From positions 1-64,000 of the forward strand of contig JADKBN010000020.1 of assembly GCA_016715065.1 (NCBI GenBank): a DNA stretch of 64,000 nucleotides, given 5' to 3'. The position numbers and the translations under genes are program-made. The first letter of the stretch is position 1. Each line of letters begins with the position of its first letter. Of the stretch, positions 1 to 7,300 are shown piece after piece. The notes under the pieces were generated by a model, which worked only from the letters and a program-made list of their open reading frames with translations, had not been told where the DNA came from and made no database searches. The stretch comes from Fibrobacterota bacterium (GTDB lineage Bacteria; Fibrobacterota; Fibrobacteria; UBA5070).

Positions 1-37
1 TCATGGCGCGGTCATCCGTCGCCATGCAACGGGATTC

Positions 38-307
38 TTAGGGGAAATCCAACAATCCGGCAATCGGATTTGCTGCCGAACTGGCAATCCAGCCGAATTG
101 AGGGGGACCGGGGGGCTCGAAAAATGGAACGGCCAGTGCCATGAGGATATCGATCGCGCCCCTGATGCCCTTATCCAATGCCTCAACAACCATCCCTTCC
201 ACAGCACTGGCGAGCCGGTTTGGCCGTTCCAGCTAGAGCCGCATTATCCCTGGCACATACCGCCGCCGAATCGCCAGCTTGATCAACAGGCAAGATTTCT
301 TGTCCAT
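38..307 (-). pseudogene. Small hydrophobic ORF interrupted by an in-frame TAG
   Basis: Reading down from the ATG at 305-307 gives MDKKSCLLIKLAIRRR and then, at codon 25 (complement of 233-235), a TAG. The same frame continues for 64 codons to a TAA at 38-40 with protein-like composition (VEGMVVEALDKGIRGAIDIL, later PFFEPPGPPQFGW and SSAANPIAGLLDFP). An AGGA lies about 13 nt before the first ATG. A shorter intact ORF of 51 codons could start at the ATG at 191-193, which is preceded by GGAAGGG placed too close to be an ideal ribosome site. It follows the 236-residue membrane protein gene by 35 nt on the same strand, so the two may be co-transcribed. It could be a decayed gene, a short intact gene or a sequencing error. 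I recognise no family. Confidence 0.4.
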
Positions 308-342
308 CGCTGAGATTGGATTCCTAGCCCGGAAATCGGTTG

Positions 343-1053
343 TCAGGAGGATAGTCGTCCGAATTGTTCGCGTCTCGGATTTGACGGACGATACCCATCA
401 CGCGCATCCCACAGCGGAACGTCTAGGAAGTCGGCCAAGCATTCTGCATCCTCGACCAGCGACTTGTCTCTGTGATCCACCAGATGAAATCGCGATCCGT
501 CATGCGATACGAAGTTGAGTTCGACGCTTTCGAAGCTTAGTTTTCCGAAGCGAACATTTTTCAAGATCAGTTGTACTGCATGGATGTCGGACAGCGTCCC
601 GGCCTTGCCTTTCTTGAGCAATGATTCATCCTGGCTTGGGGAGATGCCCCCTTTCCACCAGAATCCGACATCCTTGTCGATGACAACCGGCTGGATCCTG
701 TGCATCAGCCGCCAAAGCTGGAAGAAGATCATTAGGCCCATGAACAGCATGACGACGACAAACGCCAAGTCGAAGTGCCCTTTCCTGATCACGCGGTCCA
801 TCATCAGCAAGAGAACCAGGTAGCCTCCCCCCAGAGTCAGGAACAAATACCTGGCCAATCGGACCCGCACGCCGACTTGAAATTCCATCCGCCCTGACGA
901 TGCTGTGCGCAGTACGTGAGTACGATAGCTGTTCCCGCCGGAGGTCATGGGCGACCACTCGACCTTCTCGGCAAGAGGATCATCGGTCGAAAACGCATTC
1001 GAGCCTTTCAAAGAACCATCGATTATCCTGCGGAGAATGCGGCGGAGCTCCAT
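343..1053 (-). CDS. Hypothetical two-TM membrane protein, 236 aa
   Basis: I do not recognise this protein. It has a charged N-terminal stretch of about 65 residues, then two adjacent hydrophobic segments (near residues 67-87, containing YLFLTLGGGYLVLLLMM, and 95-115, containing LAFVVVMLFMGLMIFF) separated by a short basic loop. A soluble C-terminal domain of about 120 residues follows, with alternating beta-like strands (AVQLILKNVRFGKLSFESVE). The layout recalls membrane-anchored PH-like or DUF domains, but no signature is certain. The ATG has no Shine-Dalgarno. A TTGCCG/TATCCT promoter ends so close to it that the transcript would begin at or next to the start codon. The amber-interrupted ORF lies 35 nt downstream. 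Confidence 0.75.
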   Translation of the reverse strand: MELRRILRRIIDGSLKGSNAFSTDDPLAEKVEWSPMTSGGNSYRTHVLRTASSGRMEFQVGVRVRLARYLFLTLGGGYLVLLLMMDRVIRKGHFDLAFVVVMLFMGLMIFFQLWRLMHRIQPVVIDKDVGFWWKGGISPSQDESLLKKGKAGTLSDIHAVQLILKNVRFGKLSFESVELNFVSHDGSRFHLVDHRDKSLVEDAECLADFLDVPLWDARDGYRPSNPRREQFGRLSS

Positions 1054-1060
1054 TGTTTAA

Positions 1061-1090
1061 AGGATAGGCAATCCAGACAGTTAACGGCAA
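1061..1090 (-). promoter_or_regulatory. Putative promoter of the 236-aa membrane protein gene, leaderless
   Basis: On the minus strand TTGCCG (1090-1085) and TATCCT (1066-1061) are separated by 18 nt. The first T of the -10 lies 13 nt before the A of the ATG at 1053, so transcription would start at or within a base of the start codon. No ribosome-binding site lies between. The prediction is from sequence only. Confidence 0.5.
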
Positions 1091-1166
1091 ACACAGCTCC
1101 CAGGAAAATCAGTCCTGACGAGCTGGCGGCGGCGGCTGCCCCCCGGCGCGCGGGTTCCCAGGGGAC

Positions 1167-1194
1167 GTGGGGCCGTATGGCCATACGGCCCCAC
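1167..1194. repeat. Perfect 28-bp palindrome, no loop
   Basis: Two 14-bp arms (GTGGGGCCGTATGG and its exact complement) abut without a spacer. It lies between the stop of the secreted beta-helix gene (1228) and the promoter of the membrane protein gene (1061-1090), both on the minus strand. There is no T-run on either side, so a classic intrinsic terminator is unlikely. A protein-binding operator or a Rho-assisted end of the upstream transcript is possible. Confidence 0.7.
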
Positions 1195-1227
1195 AAATCC
1201 CCTTGGAAGCCCCGGCGCAGCCACCCC

Positions 1228-2490
1228 CTATTTACCCCCAAAAAGCCCGATATCACACGTGGACCCATCCACGTCCTTGCAAAGGCGAGGTCCCTTGTCC
1301 AATAAGGGACTGTGTGCCGAAAGAGCCCAGGGGCCATCGCCCGGTGGCTCGGGAAGTGGCCGTCGAGGCACCCACCAAGCAGCCGAATCCAACCCTCGCT
1401 GGCGTGCCTTCATCAAGCGTTGCGCGGAGTCGGAGGTTCGCAGGATCGGGTCGCGTCGCCAGTTCCCGAAGCGGTCGGGGAGCGTGTCGGAGGTCCATCC
1501 GCCACTTCCGGCCGGACCGCGCACGATGGCGTTCTGGCGCTGCCCATAAAAGCTGTTGCCCTCCAGGCGGGCCAGGCCCACCCCGTCGAACCGGATCGCG
1601 TCGGTTTGGCTTTCGTGGAAGAGGTTTCCCCACAGGTGCGGCGAGGATTTTTTGGAGACCACATCCGCAAGCACCGTGTGATGGAACACGCTGTGGCGGA
1701 TGGTCGGAGCCCCGCCGCCCAGCACCGCGACGCCAACTCCGCATCGAGCGGCGACCAGATGGGCGATTTCGCCTTCGCCCCCCAGGAAGGTGACGGCGGT
1801 TCGCGCGTGGTTGATTTCTGTCCAACGGATGCTCGCTTGGGAGGGGCTGGTTTTTTCCAGCCGCAGGCCTCCCCACGACAAACCCTTGGGCGAGGCGGAG
1901 TCGGGGGCGAATCGGACCGGCGCCTTGGAATTTCCCGAGATCGCCAACGATCCGCCCGCCAGCACGAGGATGCTCGTCCCATCCCGTGCGCCGGAATCCG
2001 GACAGGCGTCGCGCGAAGAAACCTGCACTTCCACACCCGGTCCGATCGACAGCGTTTGGTCGGTGCCCACGACCACGGTTCCGCGGAGGCGGAGCACGCC
2101 ATCGCGGCGCGTCCATGTGGTCTTTTTGCGGGGCAGCGGGCCGCACAGCCCATCGCGGACTTTGGGAGCCTTTGACTCCAGTTTCTGGACGTGGTGCCCG
2201 GACGCTTGCGGTTCCTTGGTGTGGGAGGTCGGACTTGGAGGGTGCAGCGAGTCCGCCACGGCTTCGTGGGTATCCGACTTGGATTTATGGGATGCCGCTT
2301 TTGGAGCGGCGTGGGAGGAATGTTCGTCTGCCTTCGCCTTGCCATGCGGCGTTGGGGGGACTTCGTGAGTGGGTGCCTTCACGGGTTCGTGCGGGATCTC
2401 CTTTGGAGGAGTACCGTGATCGGCTCCCGCGTGGTCCGGGGGCGGAGTGGAAGCCAATAGGCTCGCGGACAAAAAAAGAAGCGCGCGCAC
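1228..2490 (-). CDS. Secreted parallel beta-helix protein with His/Pro-rich linker, 420 aa
   Basis: A GTG start encodes a short signal peptide (MRALLFLSASLLASTPPP). Residues 17-105 are a low-complexity linker rich in His, Pro, Lys and Ser (repeated THEVPPTPHG, HSSHAAP, SHKSKSDTHE). From about residue 130 to 345 there are short beta-strand turns typical of right-handed parallel beta-helix proteins with DUF1565 or PbH1-like repeats (GGAPTIRHSVFHHTV, SPHLWGNLFHES). The end is Cys-containing (RLCKDVDGSTCDIGLFGGK) and resembles the C-terminal segment of many secreted beta-helix proteins. The start codon has no Shine-Dalgarno and sits 12 nt after a GGTAGAGT box. It is probably periplasmic or on the cell surface; the ligand is unknown. 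The His-rich linker could bind metal ions, which is inference. Confidence 0.8.
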   Translation of the reverse strand: MRALLFLSASLLASTPPPDHAGADHGTPPKEIPHEPVKAPTHEVPPTPHGKAKADEHSSHAAPKAASHKSKSDTHEAVADSLHPPSPTSHTKEPQASGHHVQKLESKAPKVRDGLCGPLPRKKTTWTRRDGVLRLRGTVVVGTDQTLSIGPGVEVQVSSRDACPDSGARDGTSILVLAGGSLAISGNSKAPVRFAPDSASPKGLSWGGLRLEKTSPSQASIRWTEINHARTAVTFLGGEGEIAHLVAARCGVGVAVLGGGAPTIRHSVFHHTVLADVVSKKSSPHLWGNLFHESQTDAIRFDGVGLARLEGNSFYGQRQNAIVRGPAGSGGWTSDTLPDRFGNWRRDPILRTSDSAQRLMKARQRGLDSAAWWVPRRPLPEPPGDGPWALSAHSPLLDKGPRLCKDVDGSTCDIGLFGGK

Positions 2491-2496
2491 CGCTTC

Positions 2497-2504
2497 ACTC
2501 TACC
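2497..2504 (-). promoter_or_regulatory. GGTAGAGT -10-like box, leaderless start
   Basis: The first T of TAGAGT (position 2502) is 12 nt before the G of the GTG start at 2490, with no Shine-Dalgarno between. The surrounding GGATGGTAGA is shared with the box upstream of the gene starting at 29684. No convincing -35 was found. Confidence 0.4.
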
Positions 2505-2574
2505 ATCCGCAATCGACGCGGGAAGTTTTACGTTCAGGTGCGTCCGTCCCTCAAACAACTCTCCAGGAGTCAGC

Positions 2575-3651
2575 ATGAGTTCGTTGTTCAGAAGCTTTGG
2601 AGGCTCGTTCGCCTTCACCATCGTGTGTTTGGGCGTGGCCTTCTGGCTGGGGTACCGCGACGGCGGCGCCTTCACCGCGGGTCTGGCCACCATGTTCACG
2701 GCAGGGATGCTGGGCATTTTGGAGGTCTCCCTTTCGTTTGACAACGCCGTGGTCAACGCCAAGGTGCTTGCGGGCATGAACCATTTCTGGCGCAAGATGT
2801 TCCTGACCGTCGGCGTCTTGATCGCGGTCTTTGGGATGCGCGTGGTGTTCCCCTTGATCATCGTCTGGGCGGTGGACACTTTCAGTGCCGCAGAGGTGAT
2901 CCGCATGACCTGGGAAAACCCCGCCAGATTCCAGAAAATCCTAGCGGACCAGCATGTGGTGGTAGCCGGGTTCGGCGGAGCCTTCCTGTGGATGGTCTTC
3001 ACCCGATTCTTCTTCGACCACGAGAAAGAAACCCACTGGCTGGGCTTGTTGGAAAGGCCCCTGTCCAAGGCTGGCAAGATGGAGGCCGTGTGGGTCACCT
3101 TCACCATGATCATCAGCTTCGTGTTTTCTCGCTACATTCCACCTAGCGACACAGGCGTCGCCATGGGTCCTGCGTTCCTTTCCGCTTCGATGCTGGGTAT
3201 CCTCGTGTTCTTGATGGTGGAAGGGTTGTCCTCGCTTTTGGGCAATGAGGAAGAAGGAGACACCGCTGGTACGGCCGTCAAGACCGCCGGAACCGCAGGT
3301 TTCGCCGCCTTCGCCTACCTGGAAGTCCTGGATGCGTCCTTTTCCTTTGATGGCGTGATCGGTGCGTTTGCCATCACCAACAACCTGTTCATCATCGCCC
3401 TGGGCTTGGGGATCGGCGCGATGTTCGTGCGGTCCCTGACCATCAAGCTGGTGGAGGTCGGTACCCTCCAGACCTACACCTACTTGGAACATGGCGCTTT
3501 CTGGGCCATCGGCGCGCTTTCGTTGATCATGTACCTGAGCGCGGCCGGCAACCACATTCCCGAGGTGGTATCAGGGACGGTGGGCCTGGCTTTGATCGCG
3601 GCGAGCTTCGTTTCCAGCGTGATGCTCAACCGGCGTTCCACCCAGGCTTGA
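2575..3651 (+). CDS. TerC-superfamily DUF475 integral membrane protein
   Basis: A polytopic membrane protein of 358 residues with roughly nine hydrophobic segments. The two signature repeats of the TerC/DUF475 family are visible: EVSLSFDNAVVNAKVL near residues 49-65 and EVLDASFSFDGVIGAFAIT near 250-268. Each has the acidic E...S-F-D pattern inside a membrane helix that is proposed to bind or move metal ions. TerC relatives are linked to tellurite resistance and manganese export; the substrate of DUF475 members is not known to me. The ATG is preceded by CAGGAG at a good distance (2563-2568). The gene stands alone, followed by an inverted repeat and the ferredoxin gene. Confidence 0.9.
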   Translation: MSSLFRSFGGSFAFTIVCLGVAFWLGYRDGGAFTAGLATMFTAGMLGILEVSLSFDNAVVNAKVLAGMNHFWRKMFLTVGVLIAVFGMRVVFPLIIVWAVDTFSAAEVIRMTWENPARFQKILADQHVVVAGFGGAFLWMVFTRFFFDHEKETHWLGLLERPLSKAGKMEAVWVTFTMIISFVFSRYIPPSDTGVAMGPAFLSASMLGILVFLMVEGLSSLLGNEEEGDTAGTAVKTAGTAGFAAFAYLEVLDASFSFDGVIGAFAITNNLFIIALGLGIGAMFVRSLTIKLVEVGTLQTYTYLEHGAFWAIGALSLIMYLSAAGNHIPEVVSGTVGLALIAASFVSSVMLNRRSTQA

Positions 3652-3661
3652 GCGGTGCGCG

Positions 3662-3686
3662 GCTACCCGGCCCGGGGTTGGGTAGC
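3662..3686 (+). promoter_or_regulatory. Inverted repeat next to a GGTAGCTACATTTG box
   Basis: GCTACCC (3662-3668) and GGGTAGC (3680-3686) form a 7-bp stem with an 11-nt loop, 10 bases after the stop of the DUF475 gene. The right arm overlaps GGTAGCTA (3681-3688) and a following TACATTTG, which resembles the TAnnTTTG -7 element of Bacteroidota promoters. The element may end the upstream transcript or be an operator for the ferredoxin gene. There is no U-run. Confidence 0.35.
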
Positions 3687-3735
3687 TACATTTGGGGACT
3701 GTTCTTGAATCACCCCATTTGAAAGGATGTCCATC

Positions 3736-3963
3736 ATGGCAATCACCAAAGTCTGGCTCGACGAATCCGAGAACGAATGCACCATGTGCGGAGCTTGCGA
3801 GGCCGTGGCCGACTCCGTGTTCGCGGTACCGGAAAAGATGGTCGTGAAGGCCGGCGTGGACTTCTCGAAGTTCGAATCCGAGATCAAGGAAGCCGCCGAC
3901 GGCTGCCCAGTCGCCACCATCGCTTGGGCGGTCGACGGCTCGGACAAGCGCGCCAACCCCTGA
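3736..3963 (+). CDS. Single-cluster [4Fe-4S] ferredoxin
   Basis: A 75-residue acidic electron carrier. The motif CTMCGAC followed about 40 residues later by GCPVATI gives the C-x2-C-x2-C...C-P arrangement of monocluster 4Fe-4S ferredoxins (Fer4_13-like). The start at 3736 is preferred over the in-frame ATG at 3727 because AAAGG at 3722-3726 would touch the earlier ATG but is well spaced from the later one. No redox partner gene is adjacent, so its pathway is unknown. A hairpin terminator follows. Confidence 0.92.
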   Translation: MAITKVWLDESENECTMCGACEAVADSVFAVPEKMVVKAGVDFSKFESEIKEAADGCPVATIAWAVDGSDKRANP

Positions 3964-3991
3964 TCTTCCTCTGACCCGTCACTGGGTTTTC

Positions 3992-4024
3992 GGCCTCGGA
4001 TCCTTTTCGGTTCCGGGGCCTTTT
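3992..4024 (+). terminator. Intrinsic terminator after the ferredoxin gene
   Basis: GGCCTCGGATCC (3992-4003) pairs with GGTTCCGGGGCC (4009-4020) as a 12-bp stem with one G-T wobble and one mismatch. The loop is TTTTC and TTTTG follows. Confidence 0.75.
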
Positions 4025-4085
4025 GTTTCTTGGCCTGGAAAGCGCGCCACCAAAGTGGGATACTCGACGCTCACGGAGGATCCAA

Positions 4086-4283
4086 ATGTCCATGGCACCA
4101 GCGAGTTCCGCCTATTTTCGGATCCCCAAGTTCAGCCAAGGGGACTTGGAAGAAGTGATGCAGACCTTCCGGCCCCAGGAATACGGGGAGTTGGCTCCCG
4201 ACCAGGATCTGCCCTTCTACCCCTTCCCCGGCGCCCCGTTTTCCAGCGAAGACGATTTCAACACGGGCACGCCGATGCCTTGA
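4086..4283 (+). CDS. Hypothetical 65-aa protein
   Basis: A small unrecognised protein (MSMAPASSAYFRIPKFSQGD...). It is rich in Pro, Phe and acidic residues, with no signal peptide or membrane segment, and ends FNTGTPMP. The start is chosen from GGAGG at 4076-4080, correctly spaced from the ATG at 4086. A TGGGATACT sequence about 30 nt upstream is a candidate extended -10. It converges with the large adhesin-like gene, with 43 bases between the two stops and no obvious U-tailed hairpin. The clean ribosome site supports it as a real gene. Confidence 0.65.
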   Translation: MSMAPASSAYFRIPKFSQGDLEEVMQTFRPQEYGELAPDQDLPFYPFPGAPFSSEDDFNTGTPMP

Positions 4284-4326
4284 GCCGGTTGACCCCGGGT
4301 CTCCCGCGGGGCAGGTGTCCAGGAAT

Positions 4327-7300
4327 TCAGGGCCGGATCAGCCAGCGTGCAGTGGTCCGCTCCGCTCCTGCCGACAACACCAAGAGGACCTGACCCGTCG
4401 GAGAGAACAGCCGCAGCGCACGTCCGTACGAGCCGGGGTCCATCTGCTCATCGACAAGCAGTGCCAGTCGACGGCCCCGAGGGTCGAAGGCTTCGATACG
4501 CACGTGGGAGCGCCCGAGCCGATCCGGTAGGCTCCACGCCAGTGCCGCACCTCGCACGCCTACCGCAAATGCCCGAGGACCCTTGAGGCCCGCGACGCCT
4601 CCGACCAGGACTTGGAAGGTGCGCTCGTCTTCGTCCCCGACCGCCAATTCCGTGAGCTCCGAAAGAGGAAGCCATCGCGTGGATTTGTCGTCGCGGATCC
4701 AGACTTCGCTTGCGGTGTCGGTGCCCGAGCGCGTCCAGTGCAAGGAAAGCGGCTGTCGGGCGGCCAGGCCCGTGACGCGGAGGGTCCAGGTGCTACCGGA
4801 ATCGGAGGGAAGGCGCACGTCGGACAAAAGCGAGATCCGTGGCTGGCGCGGATCTTCCACAGCCGCTTGAGGCTGCGAGTGCGGACCGGGAGGCAGACTC
4901 CAGGCCTTGCGGATCCGGTCCACTCCCATCCAGACGGCGAAAGCGGTCCTTTCGGACTGGCTGGCCCGCACCGAAATCCGAACCATCGGGGAAGTCGCGT
5001 CCTTGGCCTGTCGGGCCAGGCCTTTACCGGCTTCCTCGGGCAACGAAGGTACCTGCAATTCCACCGCCCGATCCGACCGGTTCAGGATCGCCGCTCCACG
5101 CCAGGCACCCCATCGCATGGTGGTGTCGGGAATCGACCATCCCTGGGAAGCTCCGTCGAATTCATATGGTCCGATCAAGGCAGCGGAATCGCCTCCCGCG
5201 TTGCCCCAGACCCGGCGCCAGGAAAGGTCGAACCCCAAGGGGTTGCCCACGGCGTTCCAACCCGGCTCGAGACGGATTTTGACAGGCAAGGACATCGGAG
5301 TGGTCCAGTGGCCGGCGATCCAAGGGGTCAGAGGACGAGCGCGGGTTCGCACCCAGAAGCTTCGGCCGAATGCGTCGGTCGGATCGCCCTCGAGCAGGTC
5401 TTGGAGCCTTCCGGAATCGGCGGCGAACGCCCGCCAGCGACGAGGGTCGTCGTGGCCCCACTGGACGCGGAACGCGTCGTGGGCGCTGCCGGAGCCTCGC
5501 ACGTACGGAAGGGCCAGCAGATCGTAACGGTCGTCGGTGCGGGTCCAGGGTGACCGGAGGGTGTCCAGCAGCACCACGAGATCGATCGGTTCCGTTCGCG
5601 AGGTGTTGCGGCTGTCTAGGGACTCCAGCCAATAGCGCCCGCCCAGTGGAAGGTCCTGGCGGGAAATCGACACCTTCCCGGAATCACCGGCCGAGGCGTC
5701 CAGCGGCCGGCAATCGGCGGCTTGGCCCGCATTCTGGAGGCAAAGCCGGAGGGTCGGCCCGGACACGTTGTCGTGGGTGCTCCAACGCACCTGGATGGAG
5801 GCGGTTCGGATCGAGTCGGAGGAAGGGACGGCCAATACAGTCGGTGCGACCGTGTCGTAACCGAGCCACCAGGTTCGGCTGCCCCAGGCCAGGAAGGACA
5901 CCCAAGCACCCAAGGGGGTGGAGGGAGCCAGGTGGACGATCCCGGCCGAATCCATCCAGAAAACCGATGGGCTCTGGCCTGGTCGCTGCTTGGAGACCGG
6001 AACCAATGCGACCGGTGCCAGGACGCGGATCGTGTCGCCCGCTCCGACCTCGATGCGTACCGCGGAATCCGCACCGGCGATCCCCTTGGAGGACAGGGAC
6101 GAGTCTCGCACCTCCAGGGCCACGCGAAGCGCAGCGGTGTGGGGTGGGATCCGGAGCGAAATCCCGTGTCCGGCGCGGACGGTGACAGAATCTGCAGAAG
6201 GACCGAACGTGGTGTCCAGTTCGGCGACCACCAGAAGGGCGGAATCGGAGGACCCCTGGAACCGCGCGTGGACCCGTGTGGTTCCGGTCCGCAGCGCCGT
6301 GACCCGGCCCGAGGCGAGTTCGCCCAGGCTCGTGGTCCAGCTCCAGCTCGCCATGGCGCCGGTCAGGACCGAATCGGTCCCCTCGGAGGTGGAGAGGATC
6401 GCCTGGAACCGGGCGGTGTCGCCGGGGAGGATCTTGAGGGTGGCAGGCTGGATGCGCAGGGACAGAGGACGCAATACGATCAGGAACGTGTCCACGGCGC
6501 TGGAATCCCTTCCGCCGTTGGCGGTGCCGCCGTCGTCTCCCAGGCGGGCGAACAGGGTGTCGATGCCGTTGGCGCCGCGCTGGGGGGTGAACCGCAGCGT
6601 GCCGTCCCAGGCCAGGGTGGGCTGCAGGGCGTAGAGGGAGGCGGCGGTGTGCGAAAGACGAAATGCCGTTTTCTGTCCAAATTCGTCCTGCGGACCCGAC
6701 GCGATCGATTTCGCCCATGCGGGCAGGATCCGTTCGACGGAATCGGAGGCGGTGGTAATGTCCTCCAGCCTGGAAAATCCGGGAGCGTCGTTGACCGCCG
6801 ACACGGAGATGGTGAAGGAATCCAACGCGCTGGAATCGGGGTTGTCCGAGGCTCCGAGACGGATTTTGACCAAGGCGTTCCCGTTGGAGTCGGGTGCGGT
6901 GGTGAACGAGAGCGTGCCGTCGGGGGCCAGCGCGGGAAGGGCCGAAAACAAGGACGGGTGGTCGGTGGCGATCCGGAACCCAGGTGTTTGGCCGGTGGCG
7001 CCGGATCCGGCGGAGATGGCCTTGGCCCAACCCGGGATGGACACCCTTCCCGTGTCTTCCCGCACTTCCAACGATGCGCCCTTGGAAAACGAAGGCGCGA
7101 CCCGGGTGACGCCGACGTGCACGAGTCCCGCCTGGTACGACACCTCCACGACCAGATTGCGCGGATTGTTGAGGACCTTGACCGCCGAAAACTGGCCGGA
7201 CACGTTCTGGGCGGTGGCGACACCCGTGGCGGTGCCGATTTCCTCCAGCCCTGCCAGGTCCAATTCCAGGACCGATTTTCCGCCCAGGATCAACGGTCCG

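Noticed and set aside
4284..4326. CCCCGGG-tct-CCCGCGGGG as a terminator between convergent genes
   Set aside because: The stem is interrupted and neither strand has a T-run, so it is not listed.
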